Source: Casuarina equisetifolia (taxonomy: Eukaryota; Streptophyta; Magnoliopsida; Fagales; Casuarinaceae). From it: a DNA stretch of 64,000 bases. A program made the translations under genes and the position numbers. The notes beneath the pieces were generated by a model. It made no database searches. It was not told the origin of the DNA and saw only the letters and a list, made by a program, of their open reading frames with translations. Below are positions 33,547-45,816 of this stretch, piece by piece (position 1 is the stretch's first letter; each line of letters begins with the position of its first letter). The stretch is taken from assembly GCA_028551475.1 (NCBI GenBank), contig CM052362.1, positions 13,446,521 to 13,510,520 of the forward strand, in the 5' to 3' direction.

Positions 33547-34928
33547 TCAGTTTTGAAAAGCTGCAACTGGATAATTTGTGGACCTCATTGACTCCCCGTT
33601 AAATATCACTTTCAACCCAGAAGGTATTACCCTCAAACCAAAACCATGGTCAGAATAAGAAAAGGAGATATCTTCAGCTAAGGAAATTCTTGCATTAGAA
33701 AAATCTTCTGGGTATGACAAAGATATTTTAAGTGGATCATATCTAATTCCTCATAATCTGGAAGGTAAGACAGACTTATTTGTCAAAAGATTTGAAACCA
33801 TGCCATCGGGGTAACTAATTTTTCTCCTCTAACTATTTCCAAACGAGAAAATAGAGGTGGAAAAAAAGTGACCTTGCATGCGACACTGCAATAGATTGAA
33901 TTGTCTTGCAGACTCCTATCACAGGTGATACACCAATACTCCCTGAAGTTGATCGGCTGCTGCTGCCGGTGCTGATGGTGAGGTCTTTGTTTCAAGAACA
34001 GCACTTTGGCTTTGTTCGTATTGTATGTCTGTGAAGAACAAATTGCGCATAATTAGTAGTGCTGTATCTAAACTAGCTGGACAGAACGTATGGGTCAGAT
34101 CCTACTCAATCTAACTGAAACTTAGTATATGACTCGAATCCCTTGATTTAGTAACAAGGAAGAAAATTGATAGCCAGGATTGTCGTTGGGCAAATTACAG
34201 GATCCGACAGGAAAGAAGGACATCATTGTTTGTTGCAGGGCGTCCGAAGAGTTTTGAGTGGAAGCAATTCCCTCAGAGTGGTTATAACACACAAGAAAGT
34301 AATACTTGAATATGCATAGTGGCTTATGCTATAATAAAACAAAGGTGTAAACAGGTATAAACCATCTATCAATAAGGAGGCAATGCAACGTCATTTCTAA
34401 ACTACTTTACGAACCTGTATACCGGAACAGTCAAAGAGATTGCACAAGTCTTGCCGATTTATAACGTCACTGTAAGTATATCTTCGAATCTTCAAGAACA
34501 TGAATTCACATACCAATTAGAATAGCATACAAAGTTTTTATTACTAAAACTTCCAGATTTGAGAGGAAATCTTATGTCTTGCTAACATCAAGAAAGAAAA
34601 TCGAATAAAATGGAGATACTTTCAGGTGCTTGTGACGATTGTGAGCAGAAAGACAATTCGAACATAAAGACTGATGACAATCAATGCAAAAGCCGTCCAA
34701 ATTGTTCTTTTTCGCATCTGGATGCATGGCACAATTGCTGAAGAATATGGTTTTCAGCATAGCAGTCAGCCACGGCGGTGCCCCTGTATAGTTCTGCAAA
34801 ATCACATATGTAAGAAAAATAGCTATAAGCTTTAGGAATTGATAGAAAGAGAATGAAGAGAGATGGTGAGATGTTTGTACTTCGGTTCTTAATGCATGGA
34901 GTCGTTTGATGCGTGTGGATTCTTTCAT
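33547..34928 (-). CDS. PLATZ-family zinc-binding transcription factor (multi-exon, last exon uncertain)
   Basis: Four exons join in phase on the minus strand with GT/AG borders: 34928-34881, 34793-34620, 34489-34415 and 34028-33873 (151 codons). The second codes for PPWLTAMLKTIFFSNCAMH and then CIDCHQSLCSNCLSAHNRH, giving C-x2-H-x11-C-x2-C-x4-C-x2-C-x3-H-x2-H, the PLATZ zinc pattern. The third gives IRRYTYSDVINRQDLCNLF, the fourth KVLFLKQRPHH and WCITCDRSLQDNSIYCSVAC. PLATZ proteins bind A/T-rich DNA in the nucleus and usually repress transcription. A final exon probably lies within 33750-33547, where 67 codons are open to a TGA, but no consensus acceptor joins it in phase with AAG at 33873. 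The start ATG at 34928 is the nearest in-frame one. It is the best-supported intact host gene in this half of the window. Confidence 0.8.
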
Positions 34929-36814
34929 AGTCTGCTAGGGAAAGACTCCAGAGTTGGACGTCTCTATCAAAACAATGTATAGGCGCACGGCAAGTTTGGG
35001 TGAAGTAACTTTCACACACTATCAGATTCACATTGAAATTAAGGACTCTGCATTTGTTAGGTTACCATCAAAGCAAGAATACAAATAATTAAGCTGGTTA
35101 ATGGGTTTTGGATATATGTTCTGAAATCTATCTTACTGAGCATTTCGGGAGTAAAGTCCCCACCAAAATAATTCACGTTTGGAATCATCAAATTGAAGTT
35201 CCTGTTAGTTTGATCTGCCAAATAGGAGACTGAACCATATTGTGAGTAACCTTAGACTAAACTGTTTTCGTGCTGTCCACTTGATATTGGAATATAGATG
35301 GCAGTTTTTGAGCTTTCGGCTAGAAAACCAACGTTTATTATTGTTCGTCTCCTGTAGTCCTGTCATGATTACATTTAAAACCAACACCTGCTTTCATTTA
35401 CTCCAAAATAACTTCATTGTTCTATTAATACAGCGCCATTATTCTTTCACTAAATATCTTCTTCACTTTTGCTGCACACTATTGGGTTTTTAACTCTGCT
35501 GGTGTGAATTTTGCACCTAACTCACCTACCTCTATGTCGAAATGCACTGCACGAAAAATTATCAGTCTTTGACTTCGTAACCTCAAAAGGTAGGTAGTAG
35601 CATAGAACACGTTTATGGCTTGTACTGATAAGTAGGCATGGACTCTGAAGTGGTTATGAAGCCATTGTAAATAAAATAAAAAATCTTAGATCTCTCAGCC
35701 ATCTTTTACCTTTGAAAAACGCTTCGATTACAGTGTACAGGCTCATATAAAGTGTTTGTCTTGAAAGACGAGTGAAACCAATAGTGTTGGGAAAATTCAA
35801 TTTTGATAAATGAAAAACTTTTAAATTCATCCATTTATTTGATTTGCTCAATAATTATTCTACTCTCATTGAAGGGTGATTTGATTTGGACATAAATAAA
35901 ATATTTCCTTTTTTATTATCCTTGATTTGATTTATATTTAATATATTATATTCTAAAAGAATATCTAAGAGAGTTCATATTATTTGAATTTTCATTTATA
36001 AATATAGGTATTCAAATCTTATTAGAGTTAATTATGTGAAAAATAACATAAAACTTATTATGACTAAAATTGTTGTCATAACAAGTATTGGTGAAAACTC
36101 TACTTAATGAGCATTGTCACAACAAGTATGCAGCAAATGAGTTTCGGCCTATTACATCAATAGAGGGTTGACTTAACAAGTCAATAGTGCACATGTTCCA
36201 ATACAAGTGACACACCATCAAGGGAAACAACAACATCTCACATTAGCATGCTCCATTGAAAGAAACAAAGCTATTTCAACATGTGAAAAAAAAAAAAGAA
36301 GCTAAAAAGATTCTCTCAAAAGATCTAACACAATTTGGACTTCTTTGTTCCTATTCCTTTTCCATACTAAGCAAACCCTAGAGAATTTCATGGTTGAAAT
36401 CTTACAATCTAGCTATTAGATTGACAAGAAATTTTGGAAAGAGACTAATAGCTCATCTATAAAGGATTTGTATTGATTGATTTCAAGAGTTCTTTCGAAA
36501 ATTATAGCAAGTAGTGCAACACAAATTTGGAATCATGCCATTTTGATTACTCAGTGATTTCGTTTCATATTCATTTGTATTAAGTTTCATTACATTGATT
36601 TTATATTATGGTTTTTATTTAATAATTTGTCCAAGAGTAAATCAATTTGGAGTTTATCATTCACATACCAGATTTACGATTTTCTTTAAAATCATTCATT
36701 TTGCATTTTATTTATATTATATTTGATATTGTAAGACACTTTAAGTGTCATAAAATAGGAAATTTCAGGGAAAGAAATTTATGTATTTTAGGTTGAAAGG
36801 AGATTGAGAATCCC
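34929..36814. other. intergenic, upstream of the PLATZ gene
   Basis: No gene recognised on either strand. The first few hundred bases should include the PLATZ promoter. From about 35850 the sequence becomes AT-rich and repeat-like, without a recognisable protein domain. Confidence 0.4.
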
Positions 36815-37320
36815 TGATGTGATTCATGATGGGCAATGGAGTGAGCTAATGTTTATAAGAAACTAGAATAAGGTAAGGAGAGGAAAACTCTAAATCTTAA
36901 GTACAAAAAATGTAACTGGTAGGGAAATTAAACTGTTGAATGATGCAATTGGCAAGGAAATTAAACGGCTGAATGTAAGTGCTGAAATTGAAAAGATGCA
37001 TAAAGTAAAAACTTGAAAATAAATCGGGGTTAGATTGATAGAAAGCTCTCTTTTCATCTCCAAGGTACTTGTCTACAAATGAGTTTATAGCCTTTATTTA
37101 TAAAAAGCTAAAATAGACAAAAACAAGACAACCATAAATGTGATCAATAAGACCTTTTGGAACTTACAAAGCATTAAAAATAGTCTTTTAGGAACTAATT
37201 AAAATGGTAAATGTGGATTTTGGAAATAACAACTAGCAACAAATGTTGTCAAGGGGGCTTTCTTTAGGGTAACTACTTTGGACACTTGTCAAAGCTTTTT
37301 GCAATGTAACCCCTTTAGAC
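36815..37320 (-). repeat. 3' LTR of the deleted gypsy element (inner border approximate)
   Basis: The + strand start at 36815 aligns with 39945. An extra partial copy of a 36-bp unit (GGGAAATTAAACTGTTGAAT / AAGGAAATTAAACGGCTGAA, 36920-36975) is present here but single in the right LTR. The inner border is set only by the end of the polyprotein near 37370. Confidence 0.6.
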
Positions 37321-37369
37321 TTGCATCCTTATCCTTTGACAAAGTTGATTTGGCTAATTGGGTTTGGAC

Positions 37370-37965
37370 CTAAAGTAGGATATTATGGCCCCAACTCTTT
37401 GACGTAGGAACTAGTAACATTTGGACCATTTCCTTAACTTGGACCTTGGATGGAATATTGGATGCGTTAACATCATTCTCCTTAGGTTGAAAAGGATTTA
37501 TCCTCAACTTCATAGGGTTATCAGCTTCCAAGTATGGTGATATATCTCCCACATTGAAATTGGTTGTTAATGGCCTAACTATTAACACACATCTGTAAGG
37601 TGCCATCTTTCTTAGGAACCAAGAATGCTAGAAATAAGTAAGGACTCATGCTTTCTCTTACATACCCTCTTTTTATTAATTCATCAACTTACCTTTGAAA
37701 TTCCTTGGTTTCTTTAGGATTACATCAATAGGCTAGCTTGTTGGGTAAAGAAGCACCTAGAATAAGATAATATAATGCTCAATGTCCCTAATGGGTGGAA
37801 GGTCGGTGGTAGATCAATAGGAAAGACATCTTTATATTCAACTAAAAGGGGTTGAACTTTTGGATGAGGTGTGCTTTCTCCCTTTACATCTTTTCTCTGT
37901 ACCATAAAAAGGACATATATGGGCTTGTGTTTAAGGATAGCTTTCTCAACTTTAATTTGAGTCAA
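37370..37965 (-). pseudogene. gypsy pol remnant: RT start fused to polyprotein C-terminus
   Basis: Reading down from 37965, the sequence VEYKDVFPIDLPPTFHPL is the typical entry to gypsy RT. RESMSPY and a frame reading FLVPKKDGT follow near 37640-37600. The next residues, at the position of RAINN, run straight into TTNFNVGDISPYL and NPFQPKENDVN, which normally end the polyprotein after integrase. The fusion junction is near 37560-37575. About 3 kb of pol must have been lost in one event. Confidence 0.8.
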
Positions 37966-38119
37966 GAATAGGTTTCTTTGTTTTTTGCTTTTTGGGCTAT
38001 GGTTTTATGAATCTAGGATGGGCTAAGAGGTATGAGGGTGATATGCTTTATGTTCTTCTTTAGGGCATAGGTGTTGCTCCTCCAATCATGTTTTGTATAC
38101 CATTCAAACTACCAAGGTC

Positions 38120-38420
38120 TTCCAAGAAACAAGTGACAAGCTTCCATAAGAATAATATCACAAAGAACTTTATCAACATAAGTTTATCTAATGGTGAAAG
38201 AAACTAAAAATTGTCTTTTAACTTAAAGATCATTGCCTTGACTTAGCCATTGCAACTTGTATGGTTGAGGATGTGAAGAATGGGTAGTTTCAACTTATCA
38301 AAAAATGTGTTGGAAGTCACATTAGTGTAACTCCCACTATCAATGATCACAAAACACACCTTCCCTCCAATGATACACCTCATTTGAAATATGTTTTCCT
38401 TTTGTTCATCTTAAGAACCA
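38120..38420 (-). pseudogene. gypsy aspartic protease remnant
   Basis: The minus strand at about 38390-38230 reads MRCIIGGKVCFVIIDSGSYT, with the catalytic DSG intact, then NVTSNTFFDKLKLPIL. The C-terminal part has stops and frameshifts. Confidence 0.75.
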
Positions 38421-38559
38421 AGCTTAGAATAGAAAGACCAATAGATGACCAAAAGCTTACCAGAGTCTAGTTTAACTATACATTCTTCCTTGTCATATTT
38501 TTTTTCTTCTTCCAATAGCTCCTTTGGTTGGTACCCATCTCCAACTTTTTTCCACCACC

Positions 38560-39720
38560 TCATAGTCATTACCTTTCAATTTGGACAATTGGCTTGAAAA
38601 TGGCTAACACCTTGGCATGTGAAGCATCTCCCTTGGGACCAATCACTTTTAGAAACATTAGCCTAAGAGTTCTCACTATGCTTGGCCTTTACATTTTTGG
38701 CCTTGTCTAGTTGCTTAGGAACTTGATTGGAAAACCTATATTTGGTGTTGCTAAAGGCTACCTTGCGTACATAATCACCTTTGTTGAGATACTTGGTTTT
38801 GGAAGTGGCCCTTTGTTTTTCCACTTTGATAACAAACTTGTAAACATCTCCAAGAGAGTAATAGGATTACAAGTTTACCATTTAAGCAACGACTAGATTT
38901 AAGCCACCAAGAAATCGAACAATAAATTACTCCACAGGTTTGACAACATTAAACTAAATCATAAGCTTTTCAAATTCTCTAATGTATTCTTAAAAGTGTG
39001 TAACTTGTAATAAAGCTCTTTCTTGTACTCTTTACAAAGAAAACATCTTTTCAAAATTCTTTGAACTTCTCCCATCTCCTAACTTTACTCTAACCATATT
39101 TGTCTCAAAACTTTCTTATGTTATCCCACCATAGAGAGGTATAATCTTTAAGTTTTAGGATGGCTATCTTGCATTTCTTTTCTTCATTCTAGTTTTTGTA
39201 CTCAAAGATTCTTTCCATAGAACAAACCAAATCAAAAAAGTCATCTAGGTTCAAACAAACCCAATCAAGAAAGTCATCTTGGTTCAAGCCTTTATCGAAT
39301 TTAGGTAACTATATGTGAATCCCTCAATTATCTTCCTTTGGTCTTTTTATCCTTCTCTAAGTTTCCTCATCACTATAATCAACATCATATTCTAGATCAC
39401 TATAAATAGGTAGAGATCTTAGTCTTTAAGGTAAGGGTTGTGGTAGTTGATTATTGCAGGTACAAAGGTTGGTTGTGTAAATTAAGGATGGTATGGTGCA
39501 TATTATTGATAATATGGTGGATGTGGTGTTGGTTTTCATGGTAAAAATGGTTGAGGTGGTGGTTGAGTGGGTGGTTGAGGAATTGTCATTTGTAAAGAAG
39601 GTAGGGTTACTTAGGGTGATGGTAAAGTTGATTGAAACAATAGGTAGGTCATTGGAGGTAATAACATAGTAGTTTAGGGTAGTGGTTAGATTGTTTAAGG
39701 TAGTGGCAAGCAATGTTGAA
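38560..39720 (-). pseudogene. gypsy gag remnant
   Basis: A Pro/Gln-rich N-terminus lies at 39720-39430. The Gag domain near 39270-39100 reads RIFEYKN and KCKIAILKLKDYTSLWWDN. An intact CCHC knuckle, CFTCQGVSHFQANC, lies at about 38626-38585. Frames are broken in several places. A 33-bp tandem duplication lies near 39225-39292. Confidence 0.8.
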
Positions 39721-39944
39721 AGTAAGCTTTAGTTTTCATCATGAATTCTAGAAGTTAAGCCTTTATCTCCTTAAGGTCACTCTTATTCACCAAACATGTA
39801 GCTTCCCATAATAGAATAAGTAAGGATGATCATGAAGAACCTTCTCCTCCTTGAGACTTGAAAACAAAATCTAATTGAGGCTTAACGAGATGAAAAGATA
39901 AGTTAAAATAGCTTATTCACCAAAATTAGGCTCTGACTCCCTCT

Positions 39945-40138
39945 TAATATGATTCATGATAGGCAATGGAGTTAGCTAGGGTTTATAAGGAACTAAAACA
40001 AGTTAAAGAGAGGAAAACTTAAAATCTTAAGTGCAAATAATGTAATTGGCAAGGAAATTAAATTGCTGAATCTAAGTGTTGGAATTTAAAAGATGCATAA
40101 AGTAAAGACTTGAAAAAAAATAAAGGCTAGATTGAGTA
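39945..40138 (-). repeat. truncated 5' LTR of the deleted gypsy element
   Basis: About 195 bp match 36815-37045. Just inside it the + strand reads GGCTCTGACTCCC, a damaged Met-type primer site. The outer part of the LTR is missing. Confidence 0.75.
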
Positions 40139-43100
40139 TAAATAAGACTAGGACCAAGAAAGATGTAGTAACCACCTATTGAGTGACAATTATCATAGTC
40201 TCTAGCCCATCTTTCATCAAAGTAAGCATTAAAATAATAGGTGGAAGTTTTGGTAAATTGAATGTCATAATGGGGAGTGTTGGCAAGAAACCATAACATA
40301 CATTTGACAAAGGTCTAATAAACCATTGTTGAGGTATGCATATACTGATATGCAATATTTATTGCATAAGATATGTCAAGTCTTGTAAGGGTCAAATATT
40401 GAAGTGATCCCATAATGCTACAATAATGAGTAGGATTAGAGTATGGTTCACCATCATTTATGGATAGTCGGTGAGATGAAGCACATGGTGTGGAGATGCC
40501 ACATGTGTTGGACATTTTAACACATTGCAGAATGTCATGTATGAATTTTGCTTGGTGAAGTAAAAGTCCACTTTTGGTGGGTTGAGCTTTAATTCCAAGA
40601 AAATAATATAGATCACCAAGATCTTTGATGTCTAATTCATTTTTTAAGTTGACATAAAATATAAGAGTGAGGGATATTTTTACTGCCTATGGAAATTATG
40701 TCATTGACATAAATTGAGATAAAAACACTATAGTTGGGTTTGTGTAATGTAAATAAGGAAGAGTTAGCCTTAGCAATGGTAAACTTAATCTTTTAGAGAA
40801 ATGTGCTAAGTCTATGATTCCACAGACATGGGGCTTGTTTTAAGCTATATAAATATTTCTTAAAATGACAGACAAAGTTTGGATTGGTGGAATTACTAAA
40901 ACCTTGAGGTTGATACATGTATACTTTTTCATCCAAATGACCATGAATAAATGCATTTTTAACATCTAGTTGTTTCATTGTCCATCCTTGAGTATATGTA
41001 AGAGAAATGATATTGCAAACTATAACTGGTTTGGCTAGGGAACGAAACATGTTGGTGTAGTTGAGCCCAAGGTGTTGATGAAGGCTTTTTGCAACTAAAT
41101 GTGACTTATAAAATTCAAGGGAACCATCAGAGTGGAGCTTAACTTTGTAAACCCATTGCATCCAATAAGTTTAATATTGGAATAGGGAAGAACCAATTCT
41201 CATGTGTGATTTTTCATTAGAAAGGCATATTCTTCAGTCATGGCTTTATGCCAATTATGATCTTTAGAGGCTTTAGTGAAATTATGTGGTTCAATATGTT
41301 GATGCATAGAAGTAGAGAATGTATAGGTTTGTCATGTCAAAGTGTGACATGGAATTGTACCTCCTTTTAACCATGTCATCATAGGATGAGTAGGAGGGTG
41401 TTCTATCATAGTGGTTGAAAGGGGTGGTATGTTAAGAACATAAGATGTCGATGCGTTCAATGTTGCAATAGTTGTGGTATTTAAATGTTCTTGTATATTT
41501 ATGTGATTGTAAAACATCAGTAGGGAAAAAATGAAAGGGGTGTAAACGAGGTGGAAAGTGTTGAAGAATTATGAATAATTATTGTTTGATGAAGGGGAAA
41601 TTAATGTTCATAAAAAAAGGCATCATAAACAATGTATTTTCTTTGTAATTGGACAAAGACATCAATACCCTTTATAACTCATGGGATATCCTAGAAAAAC
41701 ACATGTTGTGGAACATTTTTCAAGTTTATGTTTGGAGTATGGACATGAATAAGGGAAAACAAGGCAAACAAAGATTTTAAGATGGGAAATTGTAGGAAAA
41801 GTATTGTGTAGCTTTTCTCATGATGATTTATTTTGCATTACTCGGCTTGGTAATCTATTTATAATATTGACTATTGTATCAAATGCATAGTCCCAGTATT
41901 TTAATAGTATAAGAACTTGGTTTAGCATGGAAAGTCCAAATTTGGTAATATGTCTATGTTTACGTTCAACATATTTGTTCTGATACGGTGATTATGGTGT
42001 AGATATTTGGTGTGATATTCCTTTGATGTCTAGGAAGGAATTTAAAATAAATTCTTTAGCATCATTACTTTAAATGCTTTCTATTGTTAATTGTAATTGA
42101 TCCTTAAAAAATGATTGAAATTTGGTTAAAAAAATTAAAAATTCATCTCAAGATTGCATGGAATAATACCATGTGAATTTGGAATAATCATTTATAAAAC
42201 AAATATGGTAATGATTTTCAAAGGATGATATTACTAGGGCAATTTCCTAAACATCAAAACATATAAAATCTAAAAGGGCTTTAGCCATATGTTTTGTAGA
42301 GGGATGAGCATGATGTAGGCTTTTAGAAAACTGACAAGAGTTACAAGAAGTTGGAATTTTTCCATGAAATTGAATATCATTTATTCTTGCCAACTTTATT
42401 ATATTATCAAAATTTGTATAACCTAAATGACAATGCTAACTAGTAATATGTGTAATATAGGCCATAGGATTGAGTTAAGGAGGCTTCTTCCCCTCAAGTA
42501 GTAGAGCCCATGATCAATTAGTTTGTGAAGAAAAGTCTTCCTTATATGTAGACTCTATACTACACAAAAATTAGTATAAAATAAAAAGGCATAATCATTA
42601 TCCTTTGTAAATTTTGAAATTGAAAGTAATTTCTTTTTAATGTGTGGGATAACTAAAATATTTGATAGATGGAAAATTTAGGGGGTATGAAATTTACCTT
42701 ATTGGTTATTAGGAGTCCCACTCCATCTCTAATAGTTACTTCTTGATTTCTGTTATAATTTAGTATGTTATCAAGTCTATACGGATCAAGAGCAATATGA
42801 TTAGTGGCCCTAAAGTTAGGAAACCACTCATCTTCTTTCTAAGCTAGATGTGTTGTGTTTTGTAGGCCTTGAACAATATTATTGGCCTTAAGACTATGCT
42901 TTTAGAATGGGTTTACATGTCGAATCGGGTTGGGTTGGAAAGAGTATACCTATAGTAGCATTAGCAGGCAAAGTGGCTAGATTTTTGGCATACCTAGCAC
43001 TGAGTCTATGGTTGACTATTGCTAGAGGCATGTTGGAATTGGTCATTGGAGTTTGCGATAGGCATTAAGTGCAAGGTGCATTCATGTTGGCTAGGTGGGT

Positions 43101-43492
43101 AAGTTATAAATCCAATGATAGTGTTGAGTTTTACACAAAAGTTGTGTGGGTGACAATTGAGTCAATGATGGTGGTTTCCATGGAGTAAACAACGTTTAAA
43201 AGAGCTTGTCATGCCAGTTCAAGCTAGGCCTTATGGTTCAAGAGTAACCTATGCAGGTCTTTGCAGGTGAGAGAAGCATTTTTTTTGTGTACAAAAATTA
43301 CTATAGCAAGAGATACGGCAGGTTTCCCAAGGTTGCAAAACATGTGTGTTAGATATTCATCATTTGACACATTTTCTCCTATGAGACAAAGCTGGTCCAC
43401 AATTGCATCAAGTTCTTGTATAATATCAGTTACAAAACGATGGCCTTTGATATGGCTTGGAGGCAAAGTCTGATATGTTATAGGTATGGAAC
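40139..43492 (-). pseudogene. copia element C gag (C-terminal), protease, integrase, RT, RNase H
   Basis: Gag (KGHRFVTDIIQELDAIVDQL) lies at 43460-43400. Protease is near 42835-42720 and reads NFRATNH where DSGATNH is expected. Integrase covers roughly 42580-41560 but is badly decayed. RT is at 41161-40560: LDVKNAFIHGHLDEKVYM, then YVND at 40710-40699 in place of YVDD. The RT end (SIMGSLQYLTLTRLDISYA) is at 40430-40370. RNase H (YDNCHSIGGYYIFLGPSLIY) stops at about 40139. None of it can be functional. Confidence 0.85.
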
Positions 43493-45811
43493 TTATGCGG
43501 GAGCAACTATGCCAACCCAAGTTAATGGCCTAGCCCATATGTTAAGTGTCCTAGCAATTACATATTTGGATCTAAGAAGCTCAAACTTAAAGGCATCCTA
43601 GAGATTCTCTAAGAATTTTGATATTTTAGGACTATTTAACTATGTTGTTTTAAGATTCTTAAATTTTCAAGGTTTTTAATTATCTAGGATTTCTTTATTT
43701 GTTGAGATCCTTGATTTATTAGGATCTTATTCCTAATTTGTTGGGATCCTATGTTGGAAAATAGGGTTTTGTTGTGACTAAAAATATTTTCTTATAAATA
43801 TCAATTCTCAAATTATGTTTTTCTAAATGTGCAAAAAGCAAAACTATAGGAAGTAAAAGGTGTGCAAATTATAATATCAATTAATGATATTATAAAGTAA
43901 TCAAGTTCCTACATTCTTTCATAAAATATACTCTTAAAGTAAAAGGGTTTTGTTGTTACTACATTCTCTCATATATTTGTTTATTTAAATATTTCTTCAA
44001 GAAATATGAAATATACTTTAATATATTTTAGGAATATGATACTTGGTTTGGTGAAATTACAGGAACAATATATGAGCTTAAGTTTAATATATGCAATATA
44101 TTATAAATGCATTGATATTGGACCGAGTATTGATATTAGACTATGTTGATATTGGACCGGGTATACATGCTGAATATATAGTATTACTGGACTGGACTTT
44201 TGCTGTTGGACTGTGAGAACATAGGTGCGGCCCAAGTTCATGTCAGCCTGCCTGATCTTGTTCCCATTACAGTGTCGCATTGATTATTATCAGAGGCTTC
44301 CTATTACAGTGTCATATTGATCATTATCAGAGACTTCCATTACGGTGTCGTCTTGATCACATTAGAAGCTTCCTTGATATGCTTGTTGGCTACGGCGTTG
44401 TCTCACTTAAGGGCACATAAGAGATGCTTATCTCTCGAGGGGTCATGCCCTAGCCACATCATTCTCACCCCAACACTACTTTCGTCTCTCTCAAGCGTCG
44501 AAGCTTCAACGGGATGAATATGGAGGAGACGGGTTGTCAGAACGGTTAAATTTTGAATCAAAAGGTTGAAATGAGGCTAATTTGATGGACAGTCTACTAT
44601 TTTGAATGGATAGAAGGCTATGGTTCAGGTTTGACTAAAAAAGAAAATCCTAGATTTGCTTCTATTTAAAAGGAGATGTGTTCGTGAAGGTTATTGATTG
44701 ATGAGGAACATCTATTTGAAGCATTTTCTTTGTGAAGATAATCTACTTAGCTTACTTACCATTTGATTCGAGATCATACATCATTCGGTGGTTTACAAGC
44801 TGTCGATGATACTCTATTATTCGATTCAATCTTTGATAATATCATTAATTATAGCTTGTATAACATTATTTATGTGCTGATTTCACTTATAAACATTCTC
44901 TGCACATAAATCTTAAGAAAAATCCGAAACCCTAATTTCACCAAATTGGGGATTTCGTAATAGGAGCTTTGTATCTTGATATATTTGTTTGAATAGCTCC
45001 TTTGATCAGCAATATCCCATACATTAACATATTATTTGGGGATTTGCTATTATATATGATCTTTTGATCACTATCTGTATTCGGACTTGGTAATTCCTTT
45101 GAGAAGGGATTAGTTGGATTAGGGAGAACTTGTTCTCCTAATCAGATTAAGTAAAGGGGACTTTAATCAGTTGGATTAAAGGAGAAGAAGGTGGACGTAG
45201 GACTCTAAGATAGAGTGCCAAACCACCGTGGTAAATTAGGTGTTGATTCTCTTGTTCTTTCTTTGATTACATATTTCTATTTGATTGCATATTATTATAT
45301 AAGTTGTTAAAGTAATTGATTAGATTTTAGAAAGAAACAATCTTTGGTACAATAACAATTCAACCCCCCTTTCTTGTTAGGCCATAAAACCTAACATCCT
45401 ATTCCTAATTTGTTGTGATCTTGATTTGATTGGATTTTAATTTCCATGATTTTAGGGATATTAGATCCTACTAGAATTAGGTTTTAATGATTCCTTATCC
45501 TTTTAGCATTAGGTTTAATAGTATATTTAAAGAGATTGTTATTTTAATTGTAAGCAGAACTTTTGAGAGAACTTTTTGAGAAGTCATTTAATTTTTTTTT
45601 TTTTAAGTTTTGTCTTTTTAAATTAAGAACTTTAACAATTTAAAAATCCTAAAATAACACAGTTAAGGAGTCTTAAACATATCAAAATTCCTAGAAAATC
45701 TCTAGGATACCCTTTAAGTTTGGTCTTCTTGGATCCAAACATGTAATTGCTAGAACACTCAACATATGAGCTGAGCTATTAGCTTGGGTTGGCATAGTTG
45801 CTTTTGCATCA
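43493..45811. mobile_element. palindromic LTR-derived insertion with inverted ends
   Basis: The two ends, about 190-200 bp each (43493-43690 and 45610-45811), are reverse complements: GCAACTATGCCAACCCAAG on the left and its inverse on the right. They resemble the start of the gypsy LTR that ends at 62724. The flanking 5-mers GGAAC (43488-43492) and AGAAC (45812-45816) are a near-perfect duplication. Copia Gag reads on both sides. Without the nested solo LTR the unit is about 670 bp. It codes for nothing. Confidence 0.75.
43752..45396. mobile_element. solo LTR (1645 bp), target duplication TCCTA
   Basis: Begins TGTTGG and ends CTAACA, with perfect TCCTA repeats at 43747-43751 and 45397-45401. 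A stretch near 45350-45378 (ACAATTCAACCCCCC) resembles the end of long plant copia LTRs. No internal coding sequence was found, so it is read as a solo LTR. Confidence 0.85.
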
Positions 45812-45816
45812 AGAAC

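Larger units (their letters stand above)
36815..40138 (-). mobile_element. internally deleted Ty3/gypsy element, minus strand
   Basis: A left LTR starts at 36815 (TGATGTGATTCATG) and a truncated right LTR at 39945-40138 (TAATATGATTCATG). The direct repeats match for about 195 bp. Between them, on the minus strand, are gag with an intact zinc knuckle, a protease with DSG and the N-terminus of RT, joined directly to the extreme C-terminus of the polyprotein. Most of RT and all of RNase H and integrase are missing. The right LTR stops abruptly where copia RNase H sequence begins. Confidence 0.8.
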
